NCBI RefSeq assembly: GCF_000769115.1 | Contig: NZ_JQZV01000013.1 | Coordinates: 105,150-169,149 of the forward strand | Source: Porphyromonas canoris | GTDB taxonomy: Bacteria; Bacteroidota; Bacteroidia; Bacteroidales; Porphyromonadaceae | DNA: 64,000 bases | Reading direction: 5' to 3' | Part shown: piece after piece, positions 7,964 through 16,145 of the stretch | How positions within the stretch are numbered: the stretch's first letter is position 1 | How the letters are laid out: every line of letters starts with the position of its first letter | Translations under genes and position numbers: made by a program | The notes under the pieces: model-generated | The model's database searches: none | Seen by the model: only the letters and a program-made list of their open reading frames with translations | Told to the model about the DNA's origin: nothing

Positions 7964-9637
7964 TTAGTCCGTATTTGCAACTATTTTATTGGCGTACTTT
8001 TTCCACCCTTCTGCTTTCTTATAAGTCTCCACGCTGGATGCAGGAACCTTGATACTCTTTAGAGATACAGGATAAGAGTCCAGTGCCGAGTATCCTAAAG
8101 ATGGAGGTGTGGTAGGTCTCATGATGAGGATTTCCACCTTTGTGTTGTTAAATGCATAGTCTTCGATATACTTTACTTTAGAAGGGATCTCTACTTCTTT
8201 TCCTTTGTTTTTTATCATATAACAGCCTCTAAAAGCCATTTTGCCTATTCTTTCCAATTCCGATGGGAGCTTTATTTCACTAAGAGATTCGCAATCGAGG
8301 AAGGCTTCTTCTCCGATAATTGTGATCCCATCAGGGAATTGTAGCGTCTGCAATATCTCGCAACCTCTGAAGGCTCCTTTGTCTATTTGTTTTATACTTT
8401 GAGGCAGTGTGACGTGTTGGAGGTAAGGACAGTCCCAAAAGGCGTACCTGCCCACTTTATTAACTCCCTCTTTTATGATAATCGAAGTCAAAGATTGGCA
8501 ACGTTCAAAACTACTATCCTCCCAGACCGATATAGTACTCGGAATAGTGATAGACGAAATGCTTTTACAATATGAGAAGGCTCGTGCTCCAATGACTCTT
8601 AATCCTTCCGGAAGTGAGACCTCTTCGAGTTCGACACACTCCTCAAAAGCATAGCTATGAATCTCTTTTAAACTATTTGGGACTAGGACATTTTTTAGAG
8701 AAGTACACTTGGTAAAAGCATACTTGCCAATGTTTTTGAGAGTATTGGGAAGCTTTATCGAAACAAGGGTTTTACAGTCAATGAATACACCGTACGTTAT
8801 GATAACAGGTCTGCCGGTAGCTCCTTTCTCCTTCTTTTCTTGATAACCATCGGGAATTATCTCTCCTAAGCAGGGAGCCAAGCTCAGATCTACATATTTA
8901 TTTTGCTTTGTGATGGAGAGTCCCAAGTCTCCCCAGTTGTTCCCATTATCAAGGTTAATAGTTTTCAATCCTACTTTATATGGATTTTGGATTGTATTTG
9001 CTGTCTGCTTGTCAAGCCAAGCCTTCATTGCAGAAATGGAGGTAAACATTTTGTAGCCGGATGGATCTTCATCTCCGCCTTCATTTTCTTTCCATTTTGC
9101 ATAGAGCGTGAAGTCGCTTGTAACACCACTGACGTTGTACGGGAAGGTGATTTTATTGATGAGTGAAGCCTCTCTGTACCAACCCTCAAAGGTATGACCT
9201 TCTTTTGTTGGAGGGTTTGGCTCTACGAGTATCCCTCCTTTGGGGACTTGCGTAGGGTGATTATCGTTTTCTGTCCATGCGCCTCCATTCAGCTCCCAAG
9301 CCACTTGCCAATACTCTGCAATACTCTCCTCTTGCCATTTAGCCTTTAGAGTAATGTCTTTGGTAACGGGAGTTTGGAAGTCATAGGCATTAGTGCCGTC
9401 CAAAGACCAAGCCATAAACAGGTAGTTTTGCTTGGTCGGAGCAGGAGAGGGAACAGTAGCGGTTTTTCCTTTTTCCACTCTCTGATCAGGAGGAACAGGT
9501 GTACCGCCATCTGCATCAAAGGTTACAGTATAGTAGGTCTTCACATCTCCTCCCGGATTGTTTTTGCTTTTACAGGAGGAGAGTGCCGTTAGTAGTAATA
9601 TCAGCCCGCAAAGAGGTAGAAGGTAAGTTGTTTTCAT
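7964..9637 (-). CDS. Surface lipoprotein: two InlB B-repeats and BspA-type leucine-rich repeats
   Basis: Predicted exported lipoprotein, 557 aa, with a signal peptide ending LSSC. Two InlB B-type repeats (about 28-180) match those of the neighbouring gene. They are followed by a spacer and about ten BspA/TpLRR (LRR_5) repeats from about 270 to 500, recognisable by the recurring pattern L..I...AF..C..L..V.LP..L..I. Examples include KYAFTKCTSLKNVLVPNSLKEI and related units. BspA-family proteins of oral Bacteroidetes bind fibronectin and fibrinogen; that role is inference here. It is the first gene of a three-paralogue cluster in which a shared N-terminal module is joined to different C-terminal modules. 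About 170 bp separate it from the divergent kinase gene. Confidence 0.85.
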   Translation of the reverse strand: MKTTYLLPLCGLILLLTALSSCKSKNNPGGDVKTYYTVTFDADGGTPVPPDQRVEKGKTATVPSPAPTKQNYLFMAWSLDGTNAYDFQTPVTKDITLKAKWQEESIAEYWQVAWELNGGAWTENDNHPTQVPKGGILVEPNPPTKEGHTFEGWYREASLINKITFPYNVSGVTSDFTLYAKWKENEGGDEDPSGYKMFTSISAMKAWLDKQTANTIQNPYKVGLKTINLDNGNNWGDLGLSITKQNKYVDLSLAPCLGEIIPDGYQEKKEKGATGRPVIITYGVFIDCKTLVSIKLPNTLKNIGKYAFTKCTSLKNVLVPNSLKEIHSYAFEECVELEEVSLPEGLRVIGARAFSYCKSISSITIPSTISVWEDSSFERCQSLTSIIIKEGVNKVGRYAFWDCPYLQHVTLPQSIKQIDKGAFRGCEILQTLQFPDGITIIGEEAFLDCESLSEIKLPSELERIGKMAFRGCYMIKNKGKEVEIPSKVKYIEDYAFNNTKVEILIMRPTTPPSLGYSALDSYPVSLKSIKVPASSVETYKKAEGWKKYANKIVANTD

Positions 9638-9808
9638 AGTGGGATGTTGCTTTGTTAGTATTCACGAAAGTATCTCTTTGTCTTCTGTTTTTATACCCCA
9701 TTTGTAGGACTTTTTGCTGTAATATTTTAATTCTCTTGCCTTTGTAGTATGTTTCATGAGCAGATTTCGCTACTTTCGCAGTAGAATCAATGGAATGTTC
9801 CTGCCTGT

Positions 9809-11722
9809 ATGAAAAGAGTCTTTATCCTGATTTTTGTATCGCTTATCTTTTCTCCCGTATCTCTGTCCGGGCAAAGCCGGTATGCGGATTCTCTATTGAA
9901 TATTATCGAAAAGGGAGGGTTGTCTGCCAAAGAAGAGGCAAGTCTTTATGCTGATATTACCGAATCTTTTTCCGGACATGATATGCACAACACCTATAAG
10001 TATGGAACAAAAGGTCTGAAGCAGGCTAAGAAGTGTGGGGATAAAGAGCTGCTGTTTCGTTTCTACAATTATATAGGGTCTACTTATACTTATCGTTGTC
10101 TGTACGATACAGCCAAAATCTATCTCGATTTACAGCTCGAAGCAGCAAAAGCCTCAGACAACTTAAAACTTATACAGAAGAGCTATCAGGCAGTAGGCAA
10201 TTTTTACGCCCGTCAAGGGCTGTTCATCCCTGCAATAGAGGGCTATCTGAATGTTTTGAAGCATTTTGACGGAGATGAGAGTAGCAGAGACTACATCATA
10301 GCTCACGGCAATATAGGAGAGTGTTACCGCAGATTGGGAAACTACAAACAGGCTTTGGGGTATCTGGAAAAGGAGGGCAGGCTGGCAGAGCAGTATAACA
10401 ATATATCCGGAATGAAACAGTCGTATCGGGAGTTGGGATATGTACATCTTGCTCTGGGCGATGCAGATAAGGCTCTGGAATATATGCAGAAAGTAAAGTA
10501 TGGAGATACGTGTGCTGCTCCGGTATTTGAAGCAGATATGAATGAAGCACTCATCAAAGTATATCTACTCAAGAAAGAGTATGACAAAGCACTGAAATGT
10601 GCCGATGAGTGCCTTAATGCCGCAAACTGTTTGGGAGATCCTTATATCTATACATTGGCTTGGAACTCTTACGCGAATATCTTTCGGGAGCAAAAGCGTT
10701 ATACAGAGTGTTATGACGCAGCACTGAACGCATGGCAGATAGACTCGCTCTCTCCCGATACTGCTCCCATAACGGCGTTTAATATAGCGTATGCCTCTGC
10801 TATGCTTGGCAGGGAAAATGAGGCAGCTTACTTCTTTCGGAAGTATGAACAGATGATGGAAGAGTGTTCCGAAAGAAACTATCAGGAGGCTCTTTCTCGC
10901 TTGGAAACTCTTTATGAAACAGAGAAGAAGCAGCAACAGATTGCGGCTTTAGAGAAAGAAAGAGAGCTTTATGTCGTACTTGGGATTTCGGGACTGCTTG
11001 TATTGTCATTGATATTGGGTGTGCTCTTCTATCGGCATCTTCTCTCCCGTCAGAAGCGCAGGTTTGCAGAGCAACAAGTGAAACAACTTAAACAGGAAAA
11101 GCAATTGGTCGCTTCTCTGGCTCTCCTTGACGGAGAGAATGCAGAGCGTTCCAGATTGTCGCAAGACCTGCATGACGGATTGGGTAGTATGATTTCTGTT
11201 ATTCGCTTGCACCTCCACAGCATCAAGAGCGATGCTTCCATGACGAAGTCGGATATTGAACACTTCACCAAAGTGAAGCAGATGCTTGATGAGTTTGTGG
11301 AGGAGCTTCGCAGGGTTGCACACAATATGATGCCGGAATGTCTTGCTAGAGAGGGGATAAAGACAGCATTGGAGGATTTTTGTCGATCTGTTCCGACCGT
11401 CCGTTTTCAGTTTTTAGGAGAAAACCCTCGCTTGGACAGTCGTCTTGAAGTATTGATATACAGGTGTGCTTACGAACTGGTAAACAATGCCATAAAGCAT
11501 GCAAAAGCATCTCATATAAATGTCCAACTGACGGTAGATAACCACTTGGTCTCACTCTCCGTACAGGATGACGGCGTCGGATTTGACCCTAATACCATTC
11601 GTTATGGAGCAGGATTGACCAATATGCAGAACCGAATATCTGCTTATAACGGCAGGATCAATCTGTACACATCCGCCAACAGAGGAACAGAAGTAACGAT
11701 AGAAATAGAGCTTACACCATGA
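9809..11722 (+). CDS. TPR-containing sensor histidine kinase (HisKA_3 / NarX type)
   Basis: Membrane sensor kinase, 637 aa. A signal peptide at 1-20 leads into a periplasmic region of tetratricopeptide-like helical repeats (about 40-370). One transmembrane helix follows at about 390-410, then a short coiled coil and a HisKA_3 dimerisation domain with phospho-acceptor H455 in DLHDGLG. The HATPase domain has an N box ELVNNAIKHA, DDGVGFDP, and GAGLTNMQNR. Start at 9809: the coding sequence opens with MKRVFILIF. The gene overlaps the response regulator by 4 bp (ATGA), so the two are translationally coupled. The signal sensed is unknown. A weak TACTTTCG -7-like box is at 9771-9778. Confidence 0.93.
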   Translation: MKRVFILIFVSLIFSPVSLSGQSRYADSLLNIIEKGGLSAKEEASLYADITESFSGHDMHNTYKYGTKGLKQAKKCGDKELLFRFYNYIGSTYTYRCLYDTAKIYLDLQLEAAKASDNLKLIQKSYQAVGNFYARQGLFIPAIEGYLNVLKHFDGDESSRDYIIAHGNIGECYRRLGNYKQALGYLEKEGRLAEQYNNISGMKQSYRELGYVHLALGDADKALEYMQKVKYGDTCAAPVFEADMNEALIKVYLLKKEYDKALKCADECLNAANCLGDPYIYTLAWNSYANIFREQKRYTECYDAALNAWQIDSLSPDTAPITAFNIAYASAMLGRENEAAYFFRKYEQMMEECSERNYQEALSRLETLYETEKKQQQIAALEKERELYVVLGISGLLVLSLILGVLFYRHLLSRQKRRFAEQQVKQLKQEKQLVASLALLDGENAERSRLSQDLHDGLGSMISVIRLHLHSIKSDASMTKSDIEHFTKVKQMLDEFVEELRRVAHNMMPECLAREGIKTALEDFCRSVPTVRFQFLGENPRLDSRLEVLIYRCAYELVNNAIKHAKASHINVQLTVDNHLVSLSVQDDGVGFDPNTIRYGAGLTNMQNRISAYNGRINLYTSANRGTEVTIEIELTP

Positions 11723-12330
11723 TAAAAGTACACATTGCAGATGATCACAAAATGTTGGTGGAGGGGTTGCGTTTGGCTATAAACGAGTCTGAAGTCGCAG
11801 AAGTAAGCGGTGTCTCTTTTTCCCTGAACGAATGTAGAAAAATGCTCACGCAGGCTCTTCCGGATGTCTTACTCCTTGATATATCCATGCCGGACGGTAA
11901 CGGAATAGAGTTTTGCAGTGAAATCCATGAGAGCTATCCCGGAGTGAAGATCTTGATACTTACCTCTCATGATGAATATACAATGGTTAACAGGGCAATG
12001 TCGGCAGGAGCATCCGGATATATACTAAAGAATGCGCTCTCGGAGGAAGTGATAAAAGGCATAGAGACAGTGCTTTCGGGCGAGATCTTTTTAAGTCATC
12101 AGATAGATCTTTTGGTTAAGAAATGCACCGGTGATACAGTTTGGCTTACGGCTCGTGAACAGGAACTCCTCTGTCATATCGTAAACGGACTGACCAATCA
12201 AGAGATTGCGGAGCAGATGTATCTTAGTGTAGAGACCATAAAGACCTATCGCAAGAATCTGATACAGAAGCTTGGAGCACGCAACTCAATGGATTTGGTC
12301 AGAATTGCCATACAGGATAAATGGATATAG
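11719..12330 (+). CDS. NarL/FixJ-family response regulator
   Basis: DNA-binding response regulator, 203 aa. The receiver domain occupies 1-120 with acidic pocket D8/D9, phospho-acceptor D54 in LLLDISMPDG, the conserved T in LTSHD, and K105-region AGASGYILK. The LuxR-type helix-turn-helix (about 140-200) reads LTAREQELL, then NGLTNQEIAEQM and VETIKTYRKNLIQKLG. It is the cognate partner of the overlapping histidine kinase. Targets cannot be read from the sequence. By position the regulator could control the divergent surface-lipoprotein cluster or the following LPS cluster, but no shared operator was seen. Confidence 0.95.
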   Translation: MIKVHIADDHKMLVEGLRLAINESEVAEVSGVSFSLNECRKMLTQALPDVLLLDISMPDGNGIEFCSEIHESYPGVKILILTSHDEYTMVNRAMSAGASGYILKNALSEEVIKGIETVLSGEIFLSHQIDLLVKKCTGDTVWLTAREQELLCHIVNGLTNQEIAEQMYLSVETIKTYRKNLIQKLGARNSMDLVRIAIQDKWI

Positions 12331-12447
12331 TGTCGTAGCTCCTCCCTTAAACATAATAATGAGATCGGGCTGTGTACCCGAATACCTCTTGGCTCTCTTC
12401 GGATAACGAGATAAAGTGTCGATAATAATCTCTAAATTTGTACGAGG
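12331..12447 (+). promoter_or_regulatory. Promoter region of LPS-kinase/GT2/men cluster
   Basis: TAAATTTG at 12433-12440 fits the Bacteroidetes -7 consensus TAnnTTTG, although no clear TTG is seen about 20 bases upstream. The ATG of the next gene is only 7 bases after the box, so transcription from it would give a leaderless or nearly leaderless message. Confidence 0.45.
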
Positions 12448-13407
12448 ATGAAAGAGCAAAGACATACTTGCCGATCGAAGAGAGTCTTCTTTCCGGAGTC
12501 TCCCGATATGGGGAAGCTGTTGGAAGGGATGGAGCCTCTCCGGCATGGATATACAATTTATGACGAGCGCAATAAGCTGGTGGAATACTCTTTCTCCAAT
12601 ATTCTCTCCGATAAGGTCCTGGTCAAATATTTCAAGAAGACAGGCTTTGTTCGGGGACTTTTTTATGTCTTGCTTGGTAGTTCTAAGGCAAAAAGATCTT
12701 TCTTGAATACTCTGCATCTTAACAGATTGGGCATATACGCTCCCACTCCCTACGGATATATTGAAGAGTACAAGTGTGGCGCTCTTTATAGAAGCCTGTA
12801 TGCCTGCGAGATGTTATCCGGATACGATACTGTTCGTGCACTGACAGCCGGAGAGGTAAAAGGTGATGAAAAGCTCTTTTCTGCTTTGGTGGCGTTTGTC
12901 TCTTCACTTCACAAGAAAGGTATTTATAATAGAGATTTATCTCCCGGTAATATTCTGTACAGGGTAGAAGAGAGTGGAGAGATATGCTTTGCTCTGGTAG
13001 ATGTAAACAGGATGGCTTTTCGCCCTCTCTCTCCTAAGGAACGATGGGAGAATCTGGGCAAACTCTGCTATCCGATAGATATGAGCCGGAGGCTGGCGTC
13101 TGCCTATGCAAAAGAGATGGGAGAAGACGAAAGAGAAGTGGCTCGCTACCTTCTCCAAGCCGGTGACAGGTTCTTCGCAGGAAAGTGTTTCAAATCCATT
13201 TTCCGTGAAGAGAAGAGACGAGGAAACTTTTGGTCCGGACTTTTTCGAGTGCTAACCATTCTTTTCTCTCGAAAGATCCGGGATTTCAGGCGTGGCGGTA
13301 TATGGGAAAAGCTATTTTCTATTGAGAAAAAGCTGATGAAACCATACTACTACGAGATGGATTATAGAAACAACTTAAAACAAGAGTATATACAACATGA
13401 GACCTAA
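12448..13407 (+). CDS. Lipopolysaccharide kinase-like protein (Kdo/WaaP/InaA family)
   Basis: Predicted cytoplasmic sugar kinase of the eukaryotic-kinase-like Kdo/WaaP family, 319 aa. It would phosphorylate a LPS inner-core sugar. The catalytic-loop motif is RDLSPGNILY, with the likely catalytic base D163 and metal-binding N168. LVDVNRM about 20 residues later is the DFG-equivalent. The start at 12448 gives a 20-residue basic N-terminus, and an internal MGKLLEG is an alternative. It overlaps the downstream glycosyltransferase by 11 bp, which points to joint work on lipid A-core or another surface glycan. The exact acceptor sugar is unknown. Confidence 0.8.
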   Translation: MKEQRHTCRSKRVFFPESPDMGKLLEGMEPLRHGYTIYDERNKLVEYSFSNILSDKVLVKYFKKTGFVRGLFYVLLGSSKAKRSFLNTLHLNRLGIYAPTPYGYIEEYKCGALYRSLYACEMLSGYDTVRALTAGEVKGDEKLFSALVAFVSSLHKKGIYNRDLSPGNILYRVEESGEICFALVDVNRMAFRPLSPKERWENLGKLCYPIDMSRRLASAYAKEMGEDEREVARYLLQAGDRFFAGKCFKSIFREEKRRGNFWSGLFRVLTILFSRKIRDFRRGGIWEKLFSIEKKLMKPYYYEMDYRNNLKQEYIQHET

Positions 13408-14212
13408 AAGCGTAGCTGTACTGATCTCTACATATAACTGGCCCAGAGCATTAGAGCTGGCATTGGAAGGGCTATTCAAGCAAACCCGTTTGCCGGATGA
13501 GATTATCATCGCAGATGATGGTTCCGGAGAGGAGACCCAAAAGGTTATCAAACGAATGAAAGAACAGGTTCCAAAGGGAGTCGATCTAAAGCATGTCTGG
13601 CATGAGGATCTCGGTTTCCGGAGATCTATGATACTGAACAGAGGGATTGCGATAGCAGAGTCCGACTACATTATAGAGCTGGATGGCGATTGTATTCCTG
13701 AGAAACATTTTGTGGCGGATCACCTTAATGTTGCAAGAAAGAAAGCGTATGTCGCCGGAAGCAGAGTGAAAATGGATCCCGAAGCATCCCGAATCATCCA
13801 AGAGAAAGGGCTGCAAAATGTCAATCCCAAAAAGTTTACCAATGCTGCGAATGCTTGGCGCATTCCTTTTGCACAGAATATTCTTGCTCCCTATTACAAG
13901 CAGAATAAAATTTTTGCAGTAAGAGGATGTAATCTTGCATTTTGGAGAGAGGATCTTCTGGCAGTGAATGGCTATGACGACAGCTACGTTGGTTGGGGAC
14001 ATGAAGATATAGACTTAGTCAGCCGACTAAAAAACATGGGTGTGAGAAGACGCTTTCTGAAGGCCGGCGGAGTGATATATCATCTGTATCATAAGGAAGA
14101 AGACAGAAGCAGAGATTCACTGAATAAACAGAAAGCTCTGGATGTTATTGCTTCCGGAAAGATACGTACCGAAAATGGTGTGGACAAATACATTAACTCT
14201 CAAAAAGATTAA
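13397..14212 (+). CDS. Family 2 glycosyltransferase (first of tandem pair)
   Basis: GT-A fold glycosyltransferase, 271 aa. The N-terminal GT2 domain shows VLISTYNW, EIIIADDGSGEET (nucleotide-sugar binding) and the metal-binding LDGDCIP. A C-terminal galactosyltransferase-like (Glyco_transf_7C) segment shows GYDDSYVGWGHEDIDLVSRL, where the ED pair is the probable catalytic or acceptor-site acid. There are no membrane segments. It overlaps the LPS kinase by 11 bp and is followed after 7 bp by a close paralogue, which suggests consecutive sugar additions to one glycan, probably LPS core. Donor and acceptor cannot be read from the sequence. Confidence 0.9.
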   Translation: MRPKSVAVLISTYNWPRALELALEGLFKQTRLPDEIIIADDGSGEETQKVIKRMKEQVPKGVDLKHVWHEDLGFRRSMILNRGIAIAESDYIIELDGDCIPEKHFVADHLNVARKKAYVAGSRVKMDPEASRIIQEKGLQNVNPKKFTNAANAWRIPFAQNILAPYYKQNKIFAVRGCNLAFWREDLLAVNGYDDSYVGWGHEDIDLVSRLKNMGVRRRFLKAGGVIYHLYHKEEDRSRDSLNKQKALDVIASGKIRTENGVDKYINSQKD

Positions 14213-14219
14213 GTGAGGT

Positions 14220-15032
14220 ATGCAGCCCCGAAGTGTCGCTATTCTGCTTTCTACTTATAACTGGCATAGAGCCTTGGAGCTGGTTTTGGAAGCTCTTTTC
14301 CGACAGACACGTCTGCCGGATGAGATTATAATTGCAGATGATGGCTCCGGCGAGGAGACCCTGCAAACTATAAATAAAATGGTAGAAAAAGCACCCAAAG
14401 AAGTGGAGATCAAGCACGTTTGGCACGAAGATCTCGGCTTCCGTAAGGCTATGATATTGAATAAAGCAATAGCAGTTATAAAGTCCGATTATATTATAGA
14501 GCTGGACGGAGACTGCATTCCTGAAAGACACTTTGTGTCAGATCATCTGAATGTTGCTCGTGAAGGAGCTTATGTAGCCGGAAGCAGGGTCAAGCTATCG
14601 CAGGAAGCCTCTACCATCATTCAGGAAAAAGGATTGAAGAAAGCACCTCCGAGAAGATATACAAGCTCCGCAAATGCTTGGCGTATTCCTTTCCTTCAAA
14701 ATCTGTTTGCTCCTTATTATAAGCAGAAGAGGATTTCAGCCGTAAAAGGATGCAATCTTGCTTTTTGGCGAAAAGATATCATAGCCATAAACGGATACGA
14801 TGACAGCTATATCGGTTGGGGGCATGAAGATATTGATTTGGTGTACAGACTGACCAATATCGGTATCCGCCGAAGATTTCTAAAGGTGGGAGGTGTTGTG
14901 TTTCACCTCTATCATAAAGAGGAGGATAAGAGTTTGGATATTCTGAATGGAGAGAAAGCCTCGGACGTCATCAAGAATAAAAAGATACGTGCCACTGACG
15001 GACTGGACAAGTACCTTCCCAAAGCAGATTAG
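14220..15032 (+). CDS. Family 2 glycosyltransferase (second of tandem pair)
   Basis: Paralogue of the preceding gene over its whole length (270 versus 271 aa). It has the same blocks: STYNWHRALEL, EIIIADDGSGEET, WHEDLGFRKAMILNKAIA, LDGDCIPERHFV, SANAWRIPF, GCNLAFWR and GWGHEDIDLVYRL. The two diverge most in the region before SANAWRIPF and at the C-terminus, as expected after duplication with altered acceptor choice. It is 14 bp before the isochorismate synthase gene and on the same transcript. The likely role is glycan assembly (LPS core or related), inferred from the kinase upstream. Confidence 0.9.
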   Translation: MQPRSVAILLSTYNWHRALELVLEALFRQTRLPDEIIIADDGSGEETLQTINKMVEKAPKEVEIKHVWHEDLGFRKAMILNKAIAVIKSDYIIELDGDCIPERHFVSDHLNVAREGAYVAGSRVKLSQEASTIIQEKGLKKAPPRRYTSSANAWRIPFLQNLFAPYYKQKRISAVKGCNLAFWRKDIIAINGYDDSYIGWGHEDIDLVYRLTNIGIRRRFLKVGGVVFHLYHKEEDKSLDILNGEKASDVIKNKKIRATDGLDKYLPKAD

Positions 15033-15046
15033 AAGACGGCAAGAGG

Positions 15047-16135
15047 ATGCAACCTTTGGAGATACAATATATAGAGTCGCTACTTCAGGAAGTTGAGAGA
15101 AATGGTGATGCCGTGGCTCTTTTCCGCTATCCGAACGAGGCTGTTTTGCATATCGTTCGGTGCAGAGAGGCGAGCATCCTCTCTTTTACCGATGTTTCAC
15201 GTGTGGAAATATCGGATAGAGGAGCTTTTGTCTTTGCGTCTTATGCTCCTTCCGAAAGCAATCCTCTTTTTCTTTTACCTCCGGAGGAAGAGTTTGAAAT
15301 CCTTTGTCCTTCTAACGAATCAACCTTCTCAAAACATCATTTTGATCCGAACAGATACGGGAATAGAGCCGAATATGAGAGATATTCGGAGATATTTGGA
15401 AAGTTTCACCAAGCTGTATCGGAGGGCACTTTTGATAAACTTGTCCTGACACGCAGCCATACCGGAAAGTTTGAGCAAGGTTATTCTTCGCTTTCTCTTT
15501 TCATGAGAATGTTGGAGAGCTATCCCGATGCTTTTGTCTCTCTTGTCTACCTTCCGCAGGAGGGATATTGGCTCACTGCCACGCCCGAACTCCTGCTTGC
15601 CGGGTCTCAAAAGGAATGGAAGACTGTCTCTCTTGCAGGAACAAGACCGATAGAGAGCAATGAGAGCTGGAGCCGAAAGAACCGAAACGAGCAGATGATG
15701 GTTACCGACTTTATCTCCGATACCCTCAGCCGCTTGGGCTGCAGTGTATTGCAGCAAGAGACGGAAGCGCATAAAGCAGGGCAGATAGAACATCTGAAGA
15801 CAGAGATAATATTCACATCTCCCCGTAACATATCGGTCAAGACTCTCTTGTCGGAGCTTCATCCCACACCGGCTGTTTGTGGTTTTCCCCGATCGGAAGC
15901 GCGCTCTTTCATAGAGCAGACCGAGCATCACTCACGAAGATTCTACTCCGGCTTCTTGGGCTTTATTGCTCCGGAAGGGGAGGAGAGCCGCATCTACGTT
16001 AATCTTCGTTGTGTACGCTGTGTGGGAGACAGCTATACGCTCTATGCCGGAGGAGGGATCATGCCGGAGTCCGAGCTTGCATCCGAGTGGGAGGAGAGCT
16101 GTTTCAAGATGCACACGATAGGGGCACTTATATAA
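15047..16135 (+). CDS. menF: Isochorismate synthase (menaquinone pathway)
   Basis: Chorismate-utilising enzyme, 362 aa, which would convert chorismate to isochorismate, the first step of menaquinone synthesis. The conserved core includes KLVLTRS, YWLTATPELLL, SLAGTRP (the helix preceding the active site), EHLKTEI, LHPTPAVCGFPRSEA and RRFYSGFLGF, ending in the YAGGGI block. It is shorter than E. coli MenF (about 430) because the N-terminal lobe is reduced, as is usual in Bacteroidetes. menD starts 10 bp downstream, which fixes the pathway and argues against a salicylate or anthranilate role. Transcription probably reads through from the LPS cluster. Confidence 0.92.
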   Translation: MQPLEIQYIESLLQEVERNGDAVALFRYPNEAVLHIVRCREASILSFTDVSRVEISDRGAFVFASYAPSESNPLFLLPPEEEFEILCPSNESTFSKHHFDPNRYGNRAEYERYSEIFGKFHQAVSEGTFDKLVLTRSHTGKFEQGYSSLSLFMRMLESYPDAFVSLVYLPQEGYWLTATPELLLAGSQKEWKTVSLAGTRPIESNESWSRKNRNEQMMVTDFISDTLSRLGCSVLQQETEAHKAGQIEHLKTEIIFTSPRNISVKTLLSELHPTPAVCGFPRSEARSFIEQTEHHSRRFYSGFLGFIAPEGEESRIYVNLRCVRCVGDSYTLYAGGGIMPESELASEWEESCFKMHTIGALI

Positions 16136-16145
16136 TACCGAACTT

